Assembly: GCA_007129655.1 (NCBI GenBank)
Contig: SKVC01000148.1
Coordinates: 1-5,823 of the forward strand
Source of the DNA: Thermoplasmata archaeon
GTDB taxonomy: Archaea > Thermoplasmatota > Thermoplasmata > Halarchaeoplasmatales > Halarchaeoplasmataceae
Reading direction: 5' to 3'
DNA length: 5,823 bases
The notes under the pieces are model-generated. The model ran no database searches and was not told the origin of the DNA. It saw only the letters and a program-made list of their open reading frames with translations. Of the stretch, positions 1 through 5,044 are shown piece by piece (position 1 is the first letter of the stretch; every line of letters begins with the position of its first letter). Made by a program: the position numbers and the translations under genes.

Positions 1-90
1 ATAGATCTTGATGTGGTTTGGAGTACCGTGAAAAAAGATATACCACCCTTGATTCCCAAATTGAAGAATATCATCCACGATCAACAATGA
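1..90 (+). CDS. 3' end of an unidentified gene (partial)
   Basis: Frame 1 is open from the window edge through 29 codons to TGA at 88-90, while the other two forward frames hit stops almost at once. The visible C-terminus contains VVWSTVKKDIPPLIPKLKNI. It is a mixed hydrophobic/basic tail with no motif I recognise. An AT-rich inverted repeat followed by five T's lies just downstream and would suit the end of a transcription unit. With only 29 residues, chance openness cannot be excluded and no function can be given. Confidence 0.4.
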   Translation: MDLDVVWSTVKKDIPPLIPKLKNIIHDQQ

Positions 91-99
91 TTTCTTAAC

Positions 100-123
100 T
101 TATAATGGACATTATAACTTTTT
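100..123 (+). terminator. AT-rich palindrome followed by T5, possible terminator
   Basis: TTATAATG (100-107) and CATTATAA (110-117) form a perfect 8-bp inverted repeat with a 2-nt spacer, and T5 follows at 119-123. It begins 9 nt after the stop of the partial upstream gene, which suits a terminator. The 2-nt spacer is too tight for an ideal RNA hairpin and the stem is AT-rich. A dyad-symmetric protein-binding site or a pair of back-to-back TATA-like elements is an equally open reading. Confidence 0.35.
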
Positions 124-162
124 GTACTAAGTTACAAGCTCCACAACGTCGTGAGAATTTTT

Positions 163-194
163 AATTCCCATGACATTTGGAAATCCGGGGAATT
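163..194 (+). repeat. 7-bp inverted repeat in AT-rich intergenic DNA
   Basis: AATTCCC (163-169) and GGGAATT (188-194) are perfect reverse complements separated by 18 nt. A smaller overlapping pair, GAATT (155-159) and AATTC (163-167), would compete with it. The repeat sits in the noncoding stretch 91-299, next to the larger repeat at 204-245. It may be part of a folded leader or an operator, but the sequence alone does not show a role. Confidence 0.35.
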
Positions 195-203
195 TTCGAA
201 ATG

Positions 204-245
204 AGTAAAAGACACCAAAGGGTTCAAAACGTCGCGTCTTTTACT
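204..245 (+). repeat. Perfect 10-bp inverted repeat, possible RNA hairpin or operator
   Basis: AGTAAAAGAC (204-213) and GTCTTTTACT (236-245) pair perfectly across a 22-nt loop. The right arm runs into the candidate TATA box at 245-251 for the small ORF at 300. A protein bound to the dyad could therefore influence that promoter, or the element could be part of a small RNA. I recognise no riboswitch or known ncRNA family here. Confidence 0.45.
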
Positions 246-251
246 ATAAAA
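245..251 (+). promoter_or_regulatory. Candidate TATA box for the small ORF at 300
   Basis: TATAAAA at 245-251 matches an archaeal TATA box. A start about 25 nt downstream would give a leader of roughly 25-30 nt before the ATG at 300. A second T-rich candidate (TTTTTATG, 261-268) would give a much shorter leader. No strong Shine-Dalgarno site precedes the ATG. The leader contains a 6-bp inverted repeat, ACATCA (272-277) with TGATGT (291-296), just before the start codon. Confidence 0.35.
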
Positions 252-299
252 CGGGATAACTTTTTATGTCGACATCACATATCTACATGTTGATGTGCG

Positions 300-428
300 A
301 TGGTCCCGAAAAATCAGACAAATGATCCCGAGAATAGCAGAAATTTCCTACGCAACCTAGTCAAAGAGATGGAACTGTCTGAAGACGAAATGATCGTAGA
401 ATGGATCAAATTGAGAAAGGGAGAATAA
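300..428 (+). CDS. Small hypothetical protein, 42 aa
   Basis: ATG at 300 opens a 42-codon frame ending with TAA at 426-428. An in-frame TGA at 291-293 fixes the 5' limit, so no longer version exists. The product starts MVPKNQTNDPENSRNF and ends in a charged, probably helical segment containing MELSEDEMIVEWIKLRKGE. It has no signal peptide, no membrane segment and no cysteines, so it would be cytosolic. The amino-acid composition looks like real protein rather than random translation, and a TATA-like box lies upstream. The archaemetzincin gene begins 49 nt further on from its own promoter. I do not recognise a family. Confidence 0.5.
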   Translation: MVPKNQTNDPENSRNFLRNLVKEMELSEDEMIVEWIKLRKGE

Positions 429-445
429 GCGCTCACCGGCGATGA

Positions 446-453
446 TTTAATAA
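446..453 (+). promoter_or_regulatory. TATA box of the archaemetzincin gene
   Basis: TTTAATAA at 446-453 is centred about 28 nt before the GTG at 478. That is the usual distance from an archaeal TATA box to the transcription start, so the message would be leaderless and begin at or next to the start codon. This spacing and the lack of a Shine-Dalgarno site both favour the GTG start. Confidence 0.55.
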
Positions 454-477
454 CCAACCACACCCATAACATCGACC

Positions 478-978
478 GTGATAGTGATATTGCCCTACGA
501 ATCCGCAGTCGAGCAGGTCGATGCCCTGGTTGAGGATCTTCCCATGGAGTGCCGACCCGCAGAGCCTGTTTCGGACATAAAGCAGATGTACAACGATAAA
601 CGGGACCAGTACAACACCCGTGGATACGTCAGACACTGCTCTAGAGCAGCTCGAACTGAAGGCCATCTAGTGCTTGGCGTAACCGGAGTAGACCTTTTCT
701 CAGCCGGACACGATTTCGTATTCGGCTCTGCCCAGGTAGGCGGACACGGAGGTGTGATATCCATATACCGCTTGGGAGAGGGAGAAGAATTAAGAGAACG
801 TATGCTCAAAGAAGCGATACACGAGATCGGTCACATCGTCGGATTAACACACTGTGATGACTCCAGCTGTGTAATGTTCTTCTCTAACACACTGGTGGAG
901 ACGGATAACAAGTCCGACGGGTACTGTGCGGAGTGCCAAAAGGAATACGAAGAACTGAAACTGGAACGGATAAATTAA
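478..978 (+). CDS. amzA: Archaemetzincin zinc metalloprotease
   Basis: Archaemetzincins are small cytosolic zinc peptidases of the metzincin clan, family M54, whose physiological substrates are mostly unknown. This 166-residue protein has the full signature: H115-E-I-G-H119-x2-G122-x2-H125 supplies the three zinc-binding histidines and the catalytic Glu116. The family's extra cysteines follow (C126, C131, C150-x2-C153) and bind a second, structural zinc. Met133 is the Met-turn. Residues 1-110 are the smaller N-terminal half, starting MIVILPYE, typical of family beginnings. Length is near the short end for the family. There is no signal peptide. GTG at 478 is chosen because the TATA box at 446-453 is correctly spaced for a leaderless message. 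It appears to be its own transcription unit, 61 nt ahead of the mevalonate operon, with no obvious functional tie to it. Confidence 0.93.
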   Translation: MIVILPYESAVEQVDALVEDLPMECRPAEPVSDIKQMYNDKRDQYNTRGYVRHCSRAARTEGHLVLGVTGVDLFSAGHDFVFGSAQVGGHGGVISIYRLGEGEELRERMLKEAIHEIGHIVGLTHCDDSSCVMFFSNTLVETDNKSDGYCAECQKEYEELKLERIN

Positions 979-1007
979 GACATCTGACGTACACACCTTT
1001 CGACAAT

Positions 1008-1016
1008 TTTATATAT
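1008..1016 (+). promoter_or_regulatory. TATA box of the mevalonate-entry operon
   Basis: TTTATATAT at 1008-1016 is a strong archaeal TATA box centred 28 nt before the ATG at 1040. Transcription should therefore start at or beside that ATG, giving a leaderless first gene. No Shine-Dalgarno site is present. As the only clear promoter before the four tightly packed genes that follow, it probably drives all of them. Confidence 0.65.
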
Positions 1017-1039
1017 CACCATGTTCTCGACCTGTGAAT

Positions 1040-1711
1040 ATGATGACAAGCATCGACGAAAAGATGGCCGGCGAGATAATCATGGCCGAGCATCCCGGTA
1101 AGAGGATACGCAAGTGGAGGGACATCTTCAAGGTAACACAGACCGAGCTTGCAGAGCACATGGATATCTCTTCATCGGTAATAAGCGATTACGAAAAGGG
1201 TCGTAGAAGCCCTGGAAGTTCCTTTCTCCGAGATATAGTAAAAACACTGATCGAAATAGATATGGGAAGAGGCGGTTCGGTGGTCAAACGGTTCACCCCA
1301 CCGGGACAGGAAGGCATCATCGGCATGGGCGAATTCGCAGAACCGATCAAGATAGAGGAAATAACCGAAGCCGTGGACGGACAGATTCTCCGGGGCGGAG
1401 ATACCGACAGAAATATTTACGGATACACGATCATCGACAGCCTGAAAGCGGTCACTTCTATGAAATCATTCGATTATCTAAGGATCTACGGTTGGAGTAC
1501 GGAGCGTGCACTCTTCTTCACCGGTATAAGACACGGTCGTTCGCCCATGGTTGCCATCCGGGCAAGCCCCTTGACACCGGCGGTGGTCGGATATGTTCAA
1601 CCGGAAGAGGTGGACGAACTGACTCTCAAACTGGTGGAGATAGAAGGGATATCACTACTTAGAACAGATCTAGATGTGGAAGAACTTAGCGAGAGATTGA
1701 GTAAGGTGTAA
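1040..1711 (+). CDS. HTH transcriptional regulator next to HMG-CoA synthase (COG1709-type)
   Basis: This is a predicted DNA-binding regulator. Counting from the ATG at 1040, it has 223 residues. Residues about 20-75 form an XRE/Cro-C1-type helix-turn-helix, with TQTELAEHMDISSSVISDYEKGRRSP as its core (split here by eye into TELAEHMD and SSSVISDYEKGRRSP helices). Residues about 95-223 form a conserved C-terminal domain with the segment GYTIIDSLKAVTSMKSFDYL followed by an IYGWST element. This arrangement matches the archaeal COG1709 family as I remember it, which commonly heads HMG-CoA synthase clusters. The C-terminal domain may sense a ligand, but which one is unknown to me. The stop is 2 nt before the next ATG. 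ATG 1043 or the in-frame GTG 1034 are alternative starts; the TATA spacing favours 1040. Its place at the head of the operon suggests control of its own transcript (inference). Confidence 0.82.
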   Translation: MMTSIDEKMAGEIIMAEHPGKRIRKWRDIFKVTQTELAEHMDISSSVISDYEKGRRSPGSSFLRDIVKTLIEIDMGRGGSVVKRFTPPGQEGIIGMGEFAEPIKIEEITEAVDGQILRGGDTDRNIYGYTIIDSLKAVTSMKSFDYLRIYGWSTERALFFTGIRHGRSPMVAIRASPLTPAVVGYVQPEEVDELTLKLVEIEGISLLRTDLDVEELSERLSKV

Positions 1712-1713
1712 AC

Positions 1714-2772
1714 ATGAAAGAAAAGAAAGTAGGAATAAGAGGATATGCAGGATACGTGCCCCGCTACCGTATAAAGCCGGAAGAAATAGGCGCGGTATGG
1801 GGAAAGGACGGCAAGATGATGGGCGCCGCTTTGGGAGTTAAAAGTAAATCGGTACCATCACCGGACGAAGATGTTGTTACTATCTCCACGGAAGCGGCCC
1901 GCTGGGCTATGATACGTGCCGGGCTAACCGGTGATAATATAGGAGCGATATACGTAGGCTCCGAATCGCATCCTTACGCCGTCAAACCAACTTCTACCAT
2001 GGTGGGCGCTGCCATCGGAGCTACGCCTGACATGACGGCGGCGGACTACGAATTCGCCTGTAAAGCCGGTACCGCCGCATTCCAAACATGCATGGGCCTC
2101 GTAGGTTCAGGTATGATAGAGAACGGTCTGGCTATAGGTTCCGATACATCACAGGGTGCACCCGGAGATGCTTTAGAGTATTCGGCATCCGCCGGAGGCG
2201 CCGCATTCATAATCGGCAGCGACGACTTGCTGGCCGAGATACTTTACACTACATCGATAACCACAGATACTCCGGATTTCTGGAGACGTGAAGGCCAGGC
2301 TTATCCGTCCCACGGCGGGAGATTTACCGGACAACCGGCGTACTTCAAGCATATAATGGGCTGTACCGGTAAGATGCTGGATGAACTCGATATGGAGCCT
2401 TCTGATTTTCAACACGCGGTTTTCCATCAACCAAACGGTAAATTCCCTATGAAGGCGGCAAAAAAACTCGGCTTCACCAAAGAACAGATATCCACAGGAC
2501 TTCTAGTTACAAGGATCGGTAATACCTATTCCGGAGCTGTTCCGCTTGGATTGGCGGCGGTTCTTGATGTGGCGGAACCAGGCGACGATATCCTCGTTAC
2601 ATCATACGGTTCCGGAGCCGGCTCGGACGGCTTCTACATCAAGGCGACGGACGGTATCACACAGGTAAGAGAAAGCGGGGTACCGACCATAGAAGAAGTG
2701 ATCAAGGATGTAAAATACCTTTCATACGCACAGTACGCAAAATTCAGAGGAAAGATAAAAAGAGGTGGTTAA
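1714..2772 (+). CDS. mvaS: Hydroxymethylglutaryl-CoA synthase, archaeal type
   Basis: It condenses acetyl-CoA with acetoacetyl-CoA to give HMG-CoA, the committed carbon-carbon step of the mevalonate pathway to archaeal isoprenoid lipids, in the cytosol. The 352-residue length is normal for the archaeal family. The N-terminus reads VGIRGYAGYVPRYRIKPEEI, a family hallmark. The catalytic triad is visible: Glu84 in GSESHP, nucleophile Cys116 in YEFACKAG, and His238 in FHQPNGKFP; the three are spaced as in bacterial HMG-CoA synthases. GNTYSGA (269-275) and SYGSGAGSDGF near the C-terminus complete the thiolase-fold active site. The ATG at 1714 follows AAGGTG (1703-1708) by 5 nt and lies 2 nt after the regulator's stop, so the genes are cotranscribed. 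In the known archaeal complex, DUF35 holds this enzyme against thiolase so that the unfavourable thiolase step is pulled forward. Nothing suggests loss of activity. Confidence 0.96.
   Translation: MKEKKVGIRGYAGYVPRYRIKPEEIGAVWGKDGKMMGAALGVKSKSVPSPDEDVVTISTEAARWAMIRAGLTGDNIGAIYVGSESHPYAVKPTSTMVGAAIGATPDMTAADYEFACKAGTAAFQTCMGLVGSGMIENGLAIGSDTSQGAPGDALEYSASAGGAAFIIGSDDLLAEILYTTSITTDTPDFWRREGQAYPSHGGRFTGQPAYFKHIMGCTGKMLDELDMEPSDFQHAVFHQPNGKFPMKAAKKLGFTKEQISTGLLVTRIGNTYSGAVPLGLAAVLDVAEPGDDILVTSYGSGAGSDGFYIKATDGITQVRESGVPTIEEVIKDVKYLSYAQYAKFRGKIKRGG
2762..2768 (+). promoter_or_regulatory. Shine-Dalgarno site that sets the thiolase start
   Basis: GAGGTGG at 2762-2768 lies 5 nt before the ATG at 2774, the same spacing as the sites of HMG-CoA synthase and DUF35. 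A GTG at 2765 is in frame but lies inside this site, so it cannot be the start. The site overlaps the last codons of HMG-CoA synthase. Confidence 0.7.
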
Positions 2773-2773
2773 G

Positions 2774-3940
2774 ATGAGAGAAGTAGCGATAATCGGTATC
2801 GGAGAGACAAAGATCGGTGAGCTTTGGGATCTATCATTGAGGGACCTGGGCATACATGCCGGTCTGGAAGCCATCCAGGACGCCGGCGTTACCGGAGACG
2901 AAATTGAAAAACTCTACATAGGCAATATGTCCGCCGGGAGATTGATCAATCAGGAACATATAGCGCCCATGATAGCCGACTACGCAGGTTTAGAGGGAAC
3001 GCCCGCGGTACGTATCGAATCCGGAGGTGCTTCCGGAGGTATGGCACTGGCAGAAGGTTTCATGGCCGTAGCGTCGGGTATGAACGATATAGTTGTAGTG
3101 GGTGGTGCGGAGAAGATGACCGATGTAGGAGACGTCGAAGCGAAGGATATTTTATCTTCTACCGGTGACCGGGAGTGGGAATCTGTTTTCGGAGCTACAT
3201 TTGATTCGCTCTATGCCTTGATGGCCAAGCATCACATGGATGTCTACGGAACTACTAGAGAACAACTGGCACAGGTAGCGGTGAAAAATCACTACAACGG
3301 TGCCAGGAACCCGAACGCCCAATTCCAACGTGAGATACCTTTAAAGATGGTTTTGAATTCCCCTGCGGTTTCCACTCCTCTTGGAATGTTCGACTGTGCC
3401 CCTCTTTCCGATGGTGGCGCAGCGGTAGTGCTATGTCCCGTCGAAATCGCAGAGAGTTACAGTGGTAAACCGGTACGTATGATGGGGGTAGGTATGGGAA
3501 GCGATCATATGGCGGTCCACGATCGGCAGTCAATAGATACGATGAAGGCCACAAACCTTGCAGCTCGAAGAGCCTTAGATATGACCGGTCTTGAGTGCTC
3601 GAACATGGATTTTGCAGAAGTACACGATAACTACACCATAAGTGAGATTATGGCTATAGAAGATATAGGATTCTTTAACAAAGGCGACGGCGGCCCGGCT
3701 ACACAAAGGGGAGACACCGCTTTGAACTCCAAGATATCGGTTAATCCCTCCGGAGGTCTAAAGGCCAAGGGTCAGCCCGTAGGCGCCGTAGGTATCAATC
3801 AGGCGGTAGAAGCGGTTATCCAGCTCAGGGATAAAGCCGGAGACCGGCAGGTTGACGATGCCGAATACGGTTTAACCCACAATGTCGGAGGCACTGGAGG
3901 TAGTGCGGTTGTACATATATTCGGGAGGTGGTCTCCATGA
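2774..3940 (+). CDS. Thiolase-family protein of the HMG-CoA synthase complex with altered active site
   Basis: By family and position this is the archaeal acetyl-CoA C-acetyltransferase, which makes acetoacetyl-CoA from two acetyl-CoA. The 388-residue protein is full length and in frame. It shows MREVAIIGIGETKIGELWDL at the N-terminus, GNMSAGRL and QEHIAPMIADYAG near 50-72, GGAEKMTD near 110-117, FGATFDSLYALMAKHHMD near 139-156, NPSGGLKAKGQP at 324-335 and HNVGGTGGSAVVHIFG at the C-terminus. Reactive positions differ from the family as I recall it. Where ACASGG is expected it has SGGASGG, so the nucleophilic Cys is Gly85 (codon GGT). HDCF/HDAF is HDNY (His284 kept, Asn286). GHPxGATG is GQPVGAVG (Gln334, codon CAG). 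Classical Claisen chemistry through an acetyl-enzyme therefore looks impossible; a scaffolding or altered role is inferred. It starts 1 nt after the HMG-CoA synthase stop and overlaps the DUF35 gene by 4 nt. Confidence 0.88.
   Translation: MREVAIIGIGETKIGELWDLSLRDLGIHAGLEAIQDAGVTGDEIEKLYIGNMSAGRLINQEHIAPMIADYAGLEGTPAVRIESGGASGGMALAEGFMAVASGMNDIVVVGGAEKMTDVGDVEAKDILSSTGDREWESVFGATFDSLYALMAKHHMDVYGTTREQLAQVAVKNHYNGARNPNAQFQREIPLKMVLNSPAVSTPLGMFDCAPLSDGGAAVVLCPVEIAESYSGKPVRMMGVGMGSDHMAVHDRQSIDTMKATNLAARRALDMTGLECSNMDFAEVHDNYTISEIMAIEDIGFFNKGDGGPATQRGDTALNSKISVNPSGGLKAKGQPVGAVGINQAVEAVIQLRDKAGDRQVDDAEYGLTHNVGGTGGSAVVHIFGRWSP
3923..3931 (+). promoter_or_regulatory. Shine-Dalgarno site that sets the DUF35 start
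   Basis: GGGAGGTGG at 3923-3931 lies 5 nt before the ATG at 3937. The in-frame GTG at 3928 falls inside the site and is rejected. The site is within the last codons of the thiolase gene and the start overlaps its TGA, which favours coupled translation of the two partner proteins. Confidence 0.7.
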
Positions 3941-4338
3941 GCATACCGAGATTCTGGCGTGAGATACGCCAGCGATACAAGGGCATAGGCACCGAGTGCG
4001 GTGTTTGCAACAGAGTTTACTTCCCTCCCAGAGAGGTCTGTCCCGATTGCGGGCGTGATAGTTTAGGCGATATGAAGGAACGTGAGATCAGCGGAAAAGG
4101 CAAAGTGCTTACGTTTACGGAAGTACACGAACCTATGCCGGACTTCGAGATACTATCGCCCTATATCATGGCCATCGTCGAGATGGACGAAGGCGTGAGG
4201 ATGACCGGCCAGCTTGTGGGTGTAGAATTCGACGAAGTTAAGAACGGTATGGAGGTCGAAGCGGTACTGAGAAAACTCGGTGAAGAGAGTCCATCGGGGA
4301 TAATCTATTACGGCTATAAATTCAGGCCCTGCAGATAA
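3937..4338 (+). CDS. DUF35 zinc-ribbon/OB-fold protein (thiolase-HMG-CoA synthase bridge)
   Basis: DUF35 proteins bridge thiolase and HMG-CoA synthase in archaea and share a CoA-binding site with them, letting acetoacetyl-CoA pass without release. The 133-residue protein starts with a helical segment (SIPRFWREIRQRYKGIGTEC). A rubredoxin-like zinc ribbon follows, with C21-x2-C24 and C35-x2-C38, then an OB-fold from about residue 50 (SGKGKVLTFTEVHEP, IMAIVEMDEGVRMTGQLVG) to the end. All four zinc cysteines are present and length is typical. Its ATG overlaps the thiolase stop in ATGA. It is the last gene of the operon; the next gene has its own promoter 43 nt on. No sequence defect is seen, so the bridge seems intact even though the thiolase partner is atypical. 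Confidence 0.92.
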   Translation: MSIPRFWREIRQRYKGIGTECGVCNRVYFPPREVCPDCGRDSLGDMKEREISGKGKVLTFTEVHEPMPDFEILSPYIMAIVEMDEGVRMTGQLVGVEFDEVKNGMEVEAVLRKLGEESPSGIIYYGYKFRPCR

Positions 4339-4353
4339 CGAAAATCTTTAAGC
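4339..4353 (+). promoter_or_regulatory. BRE/TATA promoter of the nitroreductase gene
   Basis: A purine-rich BRE-like CGAAAAT (4339-4345) leads into CTTTAAGC (4346-4353), a TATA-like element about 30 nt before the ATG at 4382. This predicts a leaderless or very short-leader message separate from the upstream operon, although read-through across the 43-nt gap is possible. No terminator is visible between the two units. Confidence 0.5.
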
Positions 4354-4381
4354 TAATAATGTAATACGCCCTCTGATATCA

Positions 4382-4882
4382 ATGGATGTTTTCGAAGCCA
4401 TCAAGAAGAGAAGAAGCGTACGCGAATACACCGGAAAGCGCATACCTCGGGATCTATTGGAAAGATTGTTGAAAGCCGCTAGAGATGCACCGTCTGCAAA
4501 GAACCTTCAGCCCTGGAGATTGATAGTAGTCACAGATCGTAAATTGCTGGAAGCCCTGGTGCCGGTGTGCCATAATCAAGGATTTATCGCCGATTCGGGC
4601 GCACTCTTGGTGGGTATAACGGAGGATGAAAAATGGTCTAAGATAGACCTAGCTATCGCTTTGGATCATGTATCTCTTGCAGCCGCCGCCCTTGGTTTGG
4701 GAACGTGCTGGATAGGAGCTTTTCACGGAAACGAAGTAAGGAAAATGCTGGATATTCCGGAGGAATTCCACGTTACCATGTGCATGACTGTTGGCTATCC
4801 TGCCGACAAAGGACAATCTCCAACCAAAAAAAGCATTGAAGAAGTTGTACATCTGGAGCACTACGGTAAAGGCTGGCACTAA
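4382..4882 (+). CDS. Nitroreductase-family FMN oxidoreductase
   Basis: This is a flavin-dependent oxidoreductase of the nitroreductase superfamily, normally a cytosolic FMN homodimer using NAD(P)H; the natural substrate cannot be told. At 166 residues it belongs to the short subfamily. Phosphate-binding R10-R-S-x-R14 is at the N-terminus, A36-P-S-A-K-N-x2-P-W45 follows, then the dimer helix containing DHVSLAAAALGLGTCWIG (95-112), and GYP at 138-140 near the C-terminus. There is no iron-sulfur ferredoxin domain. The probable promoter directly upstream and lack of a Shine-Dalgarno site mark it as a separate leaderless gene. It converges on the tRNA-Gln gene with only 23 nt between them. Redox proteins of this type are not required by the mevalonate pathway, so a functional link to the upstream operon is not claimed. 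Confidence 0.9.
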   Translation: MDVFEAIKKRRSVREYTGKRIPRDLLERLLKAARDAPSAKNLQPWRLIVVTDRKLLEALVPVCHNQGFIADSGALLVGITEDEKWSKIDLAIALDHVSLAAAALGLGTCWIGAFHGNEVRKMLDIPEEFHVTMCMTVGYPADKGQSPTKKSIEEVVHLEHYGKGWH

Positions 4883-4891
4883 CCACCATCC

Positions 4892-4897
4892 AAAAAA
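4892..4897 (-). terminator. Oligo-T terminator of the tRNA gene
   Basis: Six A's on the plus strand are T6 on the minus strand, 8 nt past the tRNA 3' end. Archaeal tRNA genes usually end at such T runs. The position would stop tRNA transcription before it enters the nitroreductase gene from the antisense side. Confidence 0.5.
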
Positions 4898-4905
4898 TGT
4901 GTAGA

Positions 4906-4978
4906 TAGCCCCGGGCGGATTCGAACCGCCGTTACAAGGACCAGAACCTCGTATGATTGACCGCTACACTACGGGGCT
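4906..4978 (-). tRNA. tRNA-Gln (anticodon CUG)
   Basis: The minus strand folds into a 73-nt cloverleaf. The acceptor stem is AGCCCCG (4972-4978) with CGGGGCT (4907-4913), with discriminator A at 4906. The anticodon stem is CGAGG/CCTTG and the loop TTCTGGT gives anticodon CTG, reading CAG glutamine codons. The T arm is GGCGG-TTCGAAT-CCGCC, and the D arm is short (GTG/CAT with a G-U pair). No CCA is encoded and there is no intron. The variable loop is 4 nt. In archaea this tRNA is typically charged with Glu and then amidated. A T6 terminator follows, and a TATA-like element lies about 37 nt upstream, predicting a leader of roughly 10 nt removed by RNase P. Confidence 0.95.
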
Positions 4979-5008
4979 GGAGCGAATGCGAAAGACCTGT
5001 AGCAAGTT

Positions 5009-5028
5009 GGAATTTAAACGTAAATTCC
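5009..5028 (-). promoter_or_regulatory. Probable tRNA-Gln TATA box inside a perfect inverted repeat
   Basis: GGAATTTA (5009-5016) and TAAATTCC (5021-5028) are perfect 8-bp reverse complements around a 4-nt spacer. Read on the minus strand, TTTAAATT within it is centred about 37 nt before the tRNA 5' end, a suitable TATA position. The dyad could be a regulatory site or could simply reflect AT-rich promoter composition flanked by chance GG/CC. Confidence 0.45.
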
Positions 5029-5044
5029 GAAACACTACGGGGCT
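5027..5044 (-). repeat. Truncated second copy of the tRNA-Gln 5' end
   Basis: Positions 5032-5044 repeat 4966-4978 exactly (13 nt, AGCCCCGTAGTGT on the minus strand). The match extends to 16 of 18 when 5027-5044 is set against 4961-4978. It is in the same orientation as the tRNA and 66 bp upstream of it in tRNA sense. The copy ends within the D arm, and no anticodon or T arm follows, so it is not a functional tRNA. It may be a remnant of a tandem duplication. Confidence 0.6.

Noticed and set aside
433..809. Minus-strand ORFs opposite archaemetzincin
   Set aside because: They overlap a gene with a complete metzincin signature, have low-complexity Cys/Ser/Arg-rich translations and no recognisable domain.
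1034..1039. GTG start giving a regulator two codons longer
   Set aside because: The TATA box spacing and leaderless pattern fit ATG 1040 better, and no Shine-Dalgarno site supports the GTG.
1040..1046. ATGATGA resembling a C box of a C/D sRNA
   Set aside because: It is the Met-Met start of the regulator, and I see no matching D box or stem at a suitable distance.
2088..2430. Extra ORFs on both strands within HMG-CoA synthase
   Set aside because: These are out-of-frame shadows of a clearly conserved enzyme, Arg-rich and without motifs.
2765..2773. GTG start for the thiolase
   Set aside because: It lies inside the Shine-Dalgarno site of ATG 2774, and the family N-terminus begins MREVAIIG.
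3928..3936. GTG start for the DUF35 protein
   Set aside because: It is part of the GGGAGGTGG ribosome-binding site; ATG 3937 has the correct 5-nt spacing.
3255..4010. Minus-strand ORFs opposite the thiolase and DUF35 genes
   Set aside because: These are shadows of conserved coding sequence with no ribosome-binding site or family features.
4649..4879. Minus-strand ORF opposite nitroreductase
   Set aside because: It is a shadow of a conserved FMN protein; it also lies beyond the tRNA terminator with no promoter of its own.
4966..5044. Integrated mobile element bounded by tRNA repeats
   Set aside because: The repeats are only 66 bp apart, involve the tRNA 5' end rather than the usual 3' end, and enclose no gene.
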